A DNA stretch of 15,064 bases from Dehalococcoidia bacterium (GTDB lineage: Bacteria > Chloroflexota > Dehalococcoidia > GIF9 > AB-539-J10). The notes beneath the pieces were generated by a model. That model searched no databases. It was not told the DNA's origin and saw only the letters and a list, made by a program, of their open reading frames with translations. The stretch is from NCBI GenBank assembly GCA_030603265.1, contig JAUVYD010000011.1, positions 1 through 15,064 on the forward strand, written 5' to 3'. The position numbers and the translations under genes were made by a program. Positions 7,310 to 15,064 of the stretch are shown one piece after another; within the stretch, counting starts at the first letter, position 1; each line of letters opens with the position of its first letter.

Positions 7310-9079
7310 CTAGGAGCCGGTAATCCTCCCCATATAGGCGCCCTTCATCGCTGAAGTTGCGAGTTGGGTGTAGGCGCCGAGGATTCCGGCGGTGTATTTC
7401 GGAGTTCTGGCAGGTGTGCGAGCTTTGCGTTCTGCAAGCACTCGCTTCATTTCCTCGTGCGTCCTCTTCTCGCCGTTTGTCCCTACGATGTTCAGTGCTC
7501 GCCTCTCAACGCTTATCTCGATGAGGTCTCCATCCTCTATCAGGCTTATGGGGCCTCCGCTCGCAGCCTCCGGCGATACGTGACCGATAACCGGTCCTGC
7601 GGTGGCGCCTGAGAACCGTCCGTCTGTCACCAGTGCGATGGACTTGCGGTACTTCTCGATGCCGACTATAGCAGAAGAGGTATTGAATAGTTCCGGCATG
7701 CCGCAACTTCGCGGTCCCTCGTAGCGTACGATGGCGACGTCGCCCGCTTCGAGCTTGAGGCCGGTCACCGCCGCGAAACAGTCCTCCTCTGAGTCGAACA
7801 CAACTGCTCTCCCTACATGCTCGTACATGGCGGGGTCGCAGGCGCTGTATTTGAACACGGAGCCCTCCGGCGCAATGTTGCCTTTGAGTACTGCCACGGA
7901 GCCGCGTTTGCTCTTGGGGTCATCAGGCGTTCGTATCACATCAGTCAGCTGGAGGCGGCGCGAGCCGTCTGTTGTCGCGTAATTGCTGAGGTATCCCTCA
8001 CCCATCCGGAAGAAGTCCGTCTTCTTCACCGCTTCGAGGTTCTCCCGCACGGTCTGGCCCGTGACGGTCAGGGCGTCCATGTCAAGGAGCCCCATGTCGG
8101 CCAGGATGCTGATGATTCTCTGGATGCCGCCCGCAAACCACAGCTGACGCGAGGCGTACTGCCCAGCCGTGTGGATGTTTGTCAGATACGGGGTCTTCTG
8201 CCCGAGAACATCGAACATCGTCACGTCGAAGGGGACGCCTGCAGCGTGAGCAATTGCGGGCAGGTGTAGGAGTCCGTTGGTTGAGCCACCGGTTGCCTGG
8301 TGGATGACGACGGCATTCCTGATGGCTCCTTCCGTGAGGATATCTTTGACGCGAATGCCCCTGGCCCGCAGGTTCATCACGAGATGTCCCGAGGTGCGGG
8401 CGTTGTTGAGCACGTAGCGCTGTGTGGCGGGCGTCAGTGCGGTCGTGGGGGCGGCCAGGCCGAGCGCCTCCGACATCACCTGCATGGTAGATGCGGTGCC
8501 CATGAACTGACATGCTCCGTCGCAGGGCAGCGTGTGGTCCTGTATGAACGTGAGTTCTTCCGCGGCGAGCAAGCCGGCCTTTACCTGTGCATCCGCTACG
8601 CCGACCGCACCCTCCATGAGGTAGCACGGCCCCGGCTCGTTGGAGCCTCCCGGCACGACCACGACGGGCATGAGTTCCTTGAGTCTGGCGGCTGCAACGA
8701 GACACGCGGGGAGGCCCTTGTCGCAACTCGATATCAGGACTGCCCCGTCGTACTGGTGCGTGCACGCGTAGATCTCAATCATGCCCGCGATGAACTCGCG
8801 CGACGCGAGCGGGTAATTCATGCCATCATGGCCCTGGGCTATGCCGTCACAGACGTCGGAAGTGGTGAACTTGAAGCCCGTGCCGCCCGCGAGTGCAACG
8901 CCCATTCGGGCTTGCTCAACCAGTTTATCGAGATGGTAGCTGCCCGGGTGTGCCTCGCCGGAGGTCGAGTACAGGAGAATCTGCGGCTTGGAAAGGTCGT
9001 CGCGTGTGAACCCACCGGGTGCGTACAGGGAAGGTGTCTGCGGTGCGCACGCTTCCAGTATGCTGCTTCTCTTGTCCAT
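7310..9079 (-). CDS. IlvD/Edd-family dehydratase (dihydroxy-acid / sugar-acid dehydratase)
   Basis: At 589 residues this has full family length. Landmarks are FTTSDVCDGIAQGHDGMNY at 71-89, LASREFIAGMIE at 91-102, SSCDKGLPA with Fe-S ligand C119 and K121 (the metal-bridging lysine position), PCDGAC with ligand C190, GGSTN at 264-268, and the C-terminal signature TDGRFSGATAGPVIGHVSPE with the catalytic-base Ser at 490. The N-terminal loop that carries a third cysteine in [2Fe-2S] sugar-acid dehydratases (PCN.HL) reads HPGSYHL at 44-50, with Gly46 instead. As I recall, E. coli IlvD also has PG.VHL at this place and holds a [4Fe-4S] cluster. The enzyme removes water from a 2,3-dihydroxy acid to give a 2-keto acid. 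Branched-chain biosynthesis is possible by family but unlikely here, since no ilv genes adjoin; an aldonic acid substrate is inferred. Confidence 0.93.
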   Translation of the reverse strand: MDKRSSILEACAPQTPSLYAPGGFTRDDLSKPQILLYSTSGEAHPGSYHLDKLVEQARMGVALAGGTGFKFTTSDVCDGIAQGHDGMNYPLASREFIAGMIEIYACTHQYDGAVLISSCDKGLPACLVAAARLKELMPVVVVPGGSNEPGPCYLMEGAVGVADAQVKAGLLAAEELTFIQDHTLPCDGACQFMGTASTMQVMSEALGLAAPTTALTPATQRYVLNNARTSGHLVMNLRARGIRVKDILTEGAIRNAVVIHQATGGSTNGLLHLPAIAHAAGVPFDVTMFDVLGQKTPYLTNIHTAGQYASRQLWFAGGIQRIISILADMGLLDMDALTVTGQTVRENLEAVKKTDFFRMGEGYLSNYATTDGSRRLQLTDVIRTPDDPKSKRGSVAVLKGNIAPEGSVFKYSACDPAMYEHVGRAVVFDSEEDCFAAVTGLKLEAGDVAIVRYEGPRSCGMPELFNTSSAIVGIEKYRKSIALVTDGRFSGATAGPVIGHVSPEAASGGPISLIEDGDLIEISVERRALNIVGTNGEKRTHEEMKRVLAERKARTPARTPKYTAGILGAYTQLATSAMKGAYMGRITGS

Positions 9080-9124
9080 TGTCTGACTCCCCCCTGTGTC
9101 TCTTCTGCCTTCACCTCTCGTAGA

Positions 9125-10279
9125 CTACACGAGCATATCGAAGTGGATATCGAACTCGCGGTGACCGAGCGCCTCGGCACGGCAGAGCTTGCCCGAGGCC
9201 GCCGCAACGACCTCGTCGAATATCTGTTGTCCCACGCTCTCGAGAGTGCCCTCCCCGTCGACTATCACGCCTGCGTTTACGTCGATGTTGGGTTTCATCT
9301 TTCCGTACAGGACACTGTTGGTAGACACCTTGAGGACCGGGGCAATCGGCGAGCCAACCGGTGTGCCACGGCCGGTGGTGAACACAATCAGATGGCAGCC
9401 TGAGGCCAGGAGTCCGGTGTCGTTCATCACGTCAGCCGCCGTGGCGTCCATGATGATGAGGCCTTTCCGTTCGGGATGCTCGGAGTACTTGACGACCTGC
9501 ATGATGGGCGTGCCGCCACCCTTGCGGATGCAGCCGAGGGATTTCTCTTCGATACTGCTGAGTCCGCCCTTGATGTTGCCCGGTGATGGCTGCGTGCCTC
9601 GAATGTCTTCACCTCCGCTCATTGCCCTGGCTTCCGCTGCGGAGATGGCATCGTAGATGTCCTGCGCGACCTGCTCATCGGTTGCCCGACGCGCAAGGAC
9701 GTGTTCGCAGCCGAGCATTTCCGTGGTCTCGGAGAAGATGGCTGTTCCTCCCTCAGCGATGAGCTTGTCGGCAGTGATGCCGAGGGAAGGGTTCGCGGTA
9801 AGACCTGAGAAGGCGTCCGAGCCGCCGCACTCCAGGCCCAGCATCAGCTCGGACAGGGGGATGGATTCCCGCTTCGCCCTCTTGGCCTCTTCGACCATCT
9901 GCTGCGCTAGCTTCGTTCCTTTCTCGATGCATCCGGGCGTGCCGCCGTCCTCCTGCACAATCACGACCTCGTAGCGCTGGCCTATCTTGTCCAACTCCGC
10001 AGTTATGAGGTCGGGCTGGATGACTTCACATCCGTTGCCGACAAGCAGGACGCCGGCCACGTTGCCGTGCCCGCAGATGCCCACCATCGTCCTGATGACC
10101 TTCTCCTTGTCGTCGCCGATGTGCCCACAGCCGGCTCCATGAATCGCATACACCGTGCCGGGCACCTTCTCGCTGATCATGCGTGCGACCTCGGACGAAC
10201 ACACGATTGTTGGAAACACGAGGACGTGGTTGCGAATGCCCACCTTGCCTGTCTTCCTGCGATATCCCTGGAAGTCCAT
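9125..10279 (-). CDS. UxaA-family large subunit (SuyB-like), coupled to SAF subunit
   Basis: A 384-residue catalytic-type subunit. It shows GIRNH (14-18), H47-G-A-G-C51-G, C84 (GNGCE), CGGSD at 151-155 followed by AFSGLTANPS, SETTEMLGCEHVLARRA at 183-199, and PSPGNIKGG..SIEEKSLG. The HGAGCG...GH.NVAGVLLVGNGCE stretch is closest to the classical UxaA/SuyB pattern of the four paralogues here. Its ATG overlaps the TAA stop of the SAF gene by one base (TAATG), the ribosome site AAGGGGGG lies inside the SAF gene, and the two are certainly co-transcribed. The separate small + large arrangement is that of (2R)-sulfolactate sulfo-lyase and of split altronate/galactarate dehydratases. The substrate is not decidable from motifs alone. 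IlvD/Edd follows 45 nt downstream. Confidence 0.92.
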   Translation of the reverse strand: MDFQGYRRKTGKVGIRNHVLVFPTIVCSSEVARMISEKVPGTVYAIHGAGCGHIGDDKEKVIRTMVGICGHGNVAGVLLVGNGCEVIQPDLITAELDKIGQRYEVVIVQEDGGTPGCIEKGTKLAQQMVEEAKRAKRESIPLSELMLGLECGGSDAFSGLTANPSLGITADKLIAEGGTAIFSETTEMLGCEHVLARRATDEQVAQDIYDAISAAEARAMSGGEDIRGTQPSPGNIKGGLSSIEEKSLGCIRKGGGTPIMQVVKYSEHPERKGLIIMDATAADVMNDTGLLASGCHLIVFTTGRGTPVGSPIAPVLKVSTNSVLYGKMKPNIDVNAGVIVDGEGTLESVGQQIFDEVVAAASGKLCRAEALGHREFDIHFDMLV

Positions 10280-10566
10280 TACTTGTCCCCCCTTCCTTTC
10301 TGGCTCTCCATGTTGTGCACATGGACATGCCGGCCCGCGAGTATGGAGTCTGTAGCAAGTCCAATTGTCTCTCCGTATTTCACCACTGGCTCGTGCAGTC
10401 CGATGGCGGACAGTGCGAACTTGTGGCCAAACGGGATGTCCTGCGTCAGCACAGTGGTCACTTCAGTACCCGCGAGCGAGACCGTCACCGTCTCGCCTTT
10501 GGCGAGTTCCTGAAAGGCCGTGGCTACGTTGTCCTTGGTGTCGATGAGGATGGCCTTGGGCTTCAT
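10279..10566 (-). CDS. SAF-domain small subunit (SuyA / UxaA N-terminal domain-like)
   Basis: A 95-residue SAF-domain protein with DTKDNVATAF near 9-18, IPFGHKFAL, VVKYGETIGLA and the closing RHVHVHNM. These features match the small subunit at 4992-5300, but the two are clearly diverged, so each probably serves its own large subunit. A GGGAGG site precedes the ATG. The stop codon overlaps the start of the large subunit (TAATG), which suggests stoichiometric co-translation. It is the first gene downstream of the non-coding/IS-derived region, so transcription of the left half of the cluster must either read through the IS remnant or begin between 10567 and about 10940. Confidence 0.91.
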   Translation of the reverse strand: MKPKAILIDTKDNVATAFQELAKGETVTVSLAGTEVTTVLTQDIPFGHKFALSAIGLHEPVVKYGETIGLATDSILAGRHVHVHNMESQKGRGDK

Positions 10567-10942
10567 GTCTCAATACCTCCCGGAAAACAGAATTTGAACT
10601 CCACCCTGTCCCCGAGCCAATGCGGTCTCGATGGCAGGGCAGTAAGCTGTCGCACGTGAGGCGAACCAGTGACATGTGGCAGCTCAACTACTGCGTTGCG
10701 GTCCCTGAGTCCTGTCAGAAAGTCAGTCAAGACGAGTTTCCGAGTGGTTTGCTGCATGCAATTGCGGGCCCGCGGTTGTAGCCGATACAGCTGTCGCCGT
10801 GCCAACAACGAGCCACGCCTAGAGTGTACTCCAGTCGTCTGCAGACTGGTAGTCCTCGAATTGCCTCACAATTATTGTTACCGAAGGGGGGTAGCCTTGC
10901 GTCAGAAAAGATGTTACTGAAAGGAGCACGAGTGGAGCGAGT
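10567..10942. other. Intergenic region upstream of the SAF/UxaA genes
   Basis: About 376 bp without a convincing gene. It contains a 10-bp palindrome GCGGGCCCGC (10764-10773), a hairpin-forming CCAGTC/GACTGG pair (10831-10849) enclosing GTCTGCAGAC, and two related 15-mers at 10876 and 10912 (listed separately). A minus-strand open frame of 81 codons (10808-10563) ends with an ATGA overlap on the SAF start, but it has no recognisable domain and only about half of its third codon positions are G/C, unlike its neighbours. I see no convincing -35/-10 pair; a promoter for the left half of the cluster would be expected here. Confidence 0.5.
10876..10926 (+). repeat. Imperfect direct repeat upstream of the transposase remnant
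   Basis: TGTTACCGAAGGGGG (10876-10890) and TGTTACTGAAAGGAG (10912-10926) match at 12 of 15 positions, 36 bp apart, just before the probable GTG start of the transposase remnant. They may be the left-end or transposase-binding repeats of the insertion sequence. The second copy also carries a ribosome-site-like AAAGGAG. Confidence 0.4.
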
Positions 10943-11665
10943 GTGACAGAGTACGTGGGAGCAATACGGGAGCGATACAGGAGGGCCGGCAGGCCGGGGG
11001 AGAGGATGCTGCTGGATGAGTCTGTGCGGGTAACGGGATACCCCACAGGAAGACGGGGATCCGGCTGCTGGGGGAGGGGAAGAAAGGGCTTGGGAAGTGG
11101 TGAGGGCGGGCGCGCAGGTACGGAGCAGAGATGACAGGAGCGTTGAAGGAGTTGCGGGAGGTAGCAGGCTGTATCTGTTCGCGCAGGCTGCAACCGTTCC
11201 TGCCGGAACTGGTCGAGGTACTGGCGCGCAAGGGACGACTGGCACTGAGTGCGGAGGTGACGGAGCAGTTGCTTGCGATGAGCCCATCGACGGTGGACCG
11301 GTTGCTGCGTCCGTATCGAAGGCAGGTGAGACGGCGAGGGATGAGCACGACGAAGCCGGGGAGCTTACTGAAGCGGTCGGTACCGATACGGACGTTTTCC
11401 GACTGGGGAGGAGGGGCGGCCCGGATTCCTTGAGGTGGACCTGGTGATGCACTGCGGTGAGAGCACGGAGGGCTTCTATCTCAGCACGTTGAACACGGTT
11501 GATGTGCACACCGGATGGATGGAGTGTCAGGGCGTACGGGGGAAGAGACAGGAGAGGGTGAGAGGAGCTATGCACCAGGTGCGCAAGAGACTGCCGCTTA
11601 CGCCGCCGGGACTGGACTCAGACAACGGGGGCGAGTTCATCAACCATGAGTTGCAGCCGTACTGC
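10943..11665 (+). pseudogene. Decayed integrase-type (DDE, rve-like) IS transposase
   Basis: Stitched across frames, this reads as a known type of integrase-core transposase. Frame 2 from the GTG at 10943 gives TEYVGAIRERYRRAGRPGE...LDESVRVTGY. A shift in the CCCC run at 11041-11044 moves it to frame 1 (HRKTGIRLLGEG), which meets an in-frame TGA at 11101-11103 and then resumes as GRARRYGAEMTGALKELREVAG...LQPFLPELVEVL...LLAMSPSTVDRLLRPYRR. One extra G in the run at 11405-11408 shifts frame again: IRTFSDW joins EEGRPGFLEVDLVMHCG. The core then shows the first Asp (EVDLV) and the second (DSDNGGEFINH), and family similarity stops near YC at 11665, before the third catalytic acid. It is therefore inactive, with at least three disruptions plus a 3' truncation. 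A short in-frame-1 KND triplet at 11671-11679 may be a scar of an internal deletion. Confidence 0.82.
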
Positions 11666-11740
11666 TGTGCAAGAACGACAGCCTCCTGTGAAGGGGGCTG
11701 CGTTCAGAGGACGGCAGCGGCTATGACGCCTGCGAGGAGT

Positions 11741-12907
11741 CTACTTGCTCTCCAGCTTGCCACCTGCGGGCACCTGCGGTACATCCCAGAAGCTGCTCAG
11801 GTCGTGGTACTTGTAGGGCCGGTTTCCCAGCACTTCTTCCTTAAGATCAAGGCCGAGTCCAGGCTTGTCTGGAAGCTGCATGCACTCGTCAATCAGCGCA
11901 GGGAACGGCTCCTTGAGTATCTCCTGGTAGTACGGTGGGTCAATGGCGAAGAACTCGTGGATGGTGAAGTTCGGCGCGCACGCCTCGACGTGCAGGTTCG
12001 CCGCGACCATGACAGGACCACCCGCGCTATGGGGAGTAAACCCAACATAGTACGTGTTGGCCAATTCGCCGATCTTCTTCATCTCGGATATGCCGCCGGC
12101 GTGACACGGGTCAGGGTTGATAGCGGTAGCCGCGCGCTTTTCCACGATGTCACGGAAGCACCAGCGCGTCACAATCCGTTCGCCGGTCACAATAGGTATA
12201 TCTGTCGAGGCAACGATTCTCGCCAGATCCTCCGGCGCGGCGTCCGTGGGAAGCGGCTCCTCGAACCAAGCCGGGTCGTACTCACGCACCGCCTGGGCGA
12301 AGCGGATAGCGCCGTTTGTCGTCATGCGCGAGTGGCAGTCGAGCATTATCTCGACGTCATCGCCGACCGCCTTCCGCACGCGGGCCACGTTGTCCAGGAC
12401 CTTTCGTATGTCATGTTTGGTCGATGTGAACACGTCAGTGCCCCAGAAGGGGTCGTACTTCAACGCTTTCGCGCCCCTCTCCTTGACCTCACGCTCCGCC
12501 AGCCAGACGTAGTCGTCTGTGCTGTTGGCGGCGAACCACCAGCCGTTGTGGTAGACGGGAATCCTGTCACGGACTGCCCCACCCAGCAGGCGGTAGATCG
12601 GTGCGTTGAGGCTCTTGCCTAGGATGTCCCACAGGGCCATATCGATGCCGCTCATCGCGCTGGTGACTATGAAGGACGGTCGCCAGTATGCGTTCCGGAA
12701 CATCGTCGACCAGTGGAGTTCGATGTCGCGGGGGTCCTTGCCGATGAGATAGTCAGCGAGGTTGTGGATGCAGGCCTCAACGGGCTTCTCTTGCGCCTGG
12801 CACGTTGCCTCACCCCAGCCATAGATGCCTTCGTCCGTCTCAATCTTGACGAACAGCCAGTTCCATGTCGGCTTATAGAGGAATGTCTTGACGTTGGTAA
12901 TTTTCAT
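11741..12907 (-). CDS. Enolase-superfamily sugar-acid dehydratase (mandelate racemase/galactonate dehydratase type)
   Basis: A 388-residue protein with the N-terminal lid (WGEAT near 31-35) and (beta/alpha)7-beta barrel of the mandelate racemase/muconate lactonizing branch. Metal ligands appear as D190, E216 (WFEEPLP) and E242 (TGERIV); H192 in DCHSR and H293 in TPHSAGG are the likely catalytic pair, with D266 in INPDPCHAGGIS. This spacing matches E. coli D-galactonate dehydratase DgoD as I recall it (Asp183/His185, Glu209, Glu235, His285), offset by 7-8. Predicted reaction: Mg-dependent dehydration of an aldonic acid to a 2-keto-3-deoxy acid. It follows DctM by 42 nt, with GAGAAGG before the ATG, and so belongs to the TRAP transcription unit. 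It is intact, although its 3' end abuts the decayed transposase. D-galactonate, D-mannonate or another sugar acid are all possible substrates. Confidence 0.92.
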   Translation of the reverse strand: MKITNVKTFLYKPTWNWLFVKIETDEGIYGWGEATCQAQEKPVEACIHNLADYLIGKDPRDIELHWSTMFRNAYWRPSFIVTSAMSGIDMALWDILGKSLNAPIYRLLGGAVRDRIPVYHNGWWFAANSTDDYVWLAEREVKERGAKALKYDPFWGTDVFTSTKHDIRKVLDNVARVRKAVGDDVEIMLDCHSRMTTNGAIRFAQAVREYDPAWFEEPLPTDAAPEDLARIVASTDIPIVTGERIVTRWCFRDIVEKRAATAINPDPCHAGGISEMKKIGELANTYYVGFTPHSAGGPVMVAANLHVEACAPNFTIHEFFAIDPPYYQEILKEPFPALIDECMQLPDKPGLGLDLKEEVLGNRPYKYHDLSSFWDVPQVPAGGKLESK

Positions 12908-12949
12908 ATTGCCTTCTCCCGTTCTCTCACGCGTTCGGCTGTGCCGGTA

Positions 12950-14280
<1,331 letters not shown>

Positions 14281-14284
<4 letters not shown>

Positions 14285-14796
14285 AGTGTTCTTCCTGTGA
14301 GGAGCTCAAATAGATCGCGAATTGCGTTCGCAACACCTTGGAGGAGAAGAAGTGTGAAGCCGGCTGCAAGCGCCAGCTTGAATGGCCATAGTGGCGGGTA
14401 CCAGCAACTCTGCATGGATTTCTCGCCTATGATGACGGCGTTGATGAAGTCCAGCCAGTACACCCGCGAAATGAGGAGAAAAACTGGGGTGAAGAACAGC
14501 AGACCGAATACGGCTTCTATCAAGAGCTGCGTCTTCTGCGAGAACCTGCTTGACACGATGTCGATACGTACGTTCTCGCGGTGCTTCATGATGAAGCCCA
14601 TGCCCAACGCAATCATCCCACCTCCAAGCATGTAGTTCATGTCGAAGGACCAGACCGTGGGCATGTTGAGGAAGTAGCGCATGAATACGTTGTAGGTGAC
14701 GACCAGGATCATAATCACCGTGACCCAGCTGACCACCCGGCCCGTGTATTCACTCACCCGGTCAACGCCTTTCAGGACCTTGCTCAACAGTCTCAT
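14281..14796 (-). CDS. dctQ: TRAP transporter small permease subunit DctQ
   Basis: Taking the ATG at 14796 gives 171 residues, the usual DctQ size. A GAGAGAG sequence sits about 6 nt upstream, and the 20 residues added by the alternative ATG at 14856 are not family-like. Four hydrophobic segments are visible, near 21-36, 54-70, 90-112 and 139-155. Conserved spots include NVFMRYF at 36-42, PTVWSFD at 46-52, HRENVRIDI at 72-80 and YPPLWPFK at 133-140. It is an inner-membrane partner of DctM, with which it overlaps by 4 nt. Confidence 0.93.
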
Positions 14797-14864
14797 GTTG
14801 ACTCTCTCTTGTTGTCTTGACGTTGTGTATGCTGCCGCTCGGTGACTCGCAGGCATTCTGCAGA

Positions 14865-14898
14865 GGCGGGTAGCTCCAAATGCTCGAAGCTACCCGCC
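14865..14898 (-). promoter_or_regulatory. Intercistronic hairpin between dctP and dctQ
   Basis: An 11-bp perfect inverted repeat, GGCGGGTAGCT (14865-14875) and AGCTACCCGCC (14888-14898), has a 12-nt loop. It lies 27 nt after the dctP stop. No T-run follows on the minus strand, so it is unlikely to be a classical terminator. A hairpin here would fit transcript stabilisation or partial attenuation, giving more binding protein than permease, a common pattern in binding-protein-dependent operons. Confidence 0.55.
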
Positions 14899-14925
14899 GG
14901 GAGTCATCGCGGTCGTGCCGCTACA

Positions 14926-15064
14926 CTAGGACTGGTGGAACAGGCTGTACTTGGGCTGAAGGACGTCCTGCCGGGTCCTCCACTTCTTGATGAACTCGAT
15001 CTGCTGCTCGTAGATCGCCTTGTATGTGGCATCCTCGTCGCAGTGCATTTCGACGAATTCGCGG
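14926..15064 (-). CDS. dctP: TRAP transporter solute-binding protein DctP, C-terminal end (partial)
   Basis: The last 45 codons before a TAG at 14926-14928; the rest lies beyond the window's right edge. Visible residues include REFVEMHCDEDATYKAIYEQ and, nearer the end, IEFIKKWR, with the protein closing PKYSLFHQS. This helical, charged tail with a DP/DATYK-type segment followed by FIKKW resembles the C-terminus of periplasmic TRAP binding proteins, and its place directly before dctQ-dctM supports that. The binding pocket and signal peptide are not in the window, so the ligand cannot be predicted. Confidence 0.78.
   Translation of the reverse strand, partial: REFVEMHCDEDATYKAIYEQQIEFIKKWRTRQDVLQPKYSLFHQS

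Noticed and set aside
8300..9403. Long plus-strand open frame of 367 codons
   Set aside because: It lies antisense to the well-supported IlvD/Edd gene and the 3' end of a UxaA-family gene, and its residues show no domain; it is a by-product of GC-rich codon use on the other strand.
10727..11575. Minus-strand open frame of 282 codons, rich in Pro and Ser
   Set aside because: It is antisense to the transposase remnant, low in complexity and without recognisable motifs; the plus-strand frames carry the family similarity.
11679..11700. CAGCCTCC/GGGGGCTG hairpin downstream of the enolase-superfamily gene
   Set aside because: It has one imperfect pair (an A-C mismatch on the minus strand) and no T-run, so it is too weak to call a terminator.
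11666..12622. Continuation of the plus-strand transposase frame to 395 codons
   Set aside because: Integrase similarity stops at about 11665; beyond 11741 the frame is merely antisense to the intact enolase-superfamily gene.

Overview
The window holds a dense, almost wholly minus-strand catabolic gene cluster from a bacterium with moderately high GC content. It combines a TRAP carboxylate uptake system with an unusually large set of acid dehydratases and lyases. The mix of TRAP genes, several dehydratase paralogues and SDR enzymes, together with a decayed integrase-type transposase, would fit a heterotrophic Chloroflexota (Dehalococcoidia/SAR202-like) genome. That assignment is a weak inference, because the window has no rRNA or phylogenetic marker gene.

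Layout in transcription order (right to left). First come the C-terminal end of a TRAP solute-binding protein (DctP), a hairpin, then DctQ and DctM, which overlap by ATGA. An enolase-superfamily dehydratase of the galactonate/mannonate type follows. Next, a decayed plus-strand insertion-sequence transposase and about 380 bp of non-coding DNA (10567-10942) interrupt the cluster. After that come a SAF-domain subunit and a UxaA/SuyB-type catalytic subunit joined by TAATG, an IlvD/Edd-family dehydratase, a solitary UxaA-family protein, a C_GCAxxG_C_C cysteine-rich protein, a second SAF + UxaA pair, two tandem paralogous NAD-dependent epimerase/dehydrogenase genes, a classical SDR, and a fourth UxaA-family protein that runs off the left edge.

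Likely joint role: TRAP uptake of an organic acid (an aldonic/uronic acid, or a sulfonated or hydroxylated carboxylate such as sulfolactate), then oxidation or reduction by the SDR enzymes and C-O or C-S bond cleavage by three unrelated dehydratase/lyase families (UxaA x4, IlvD/Edd x1, enolase superfamily x1). No aldolase, kinase or transcriptional regulator is seen, so the substrate cannot be fixed from the window. The most unusual points are the four UxaA-family paralogues in one cluster (two with and two without an adjacent SAF partner), the left-edge paralogue in which the signature CGGSD motif has become CTGST, the cysteine-rich redox-type protein embedded among the dehydratases, and an IS remnant carrying several independent lesions that splits the cluster in two.
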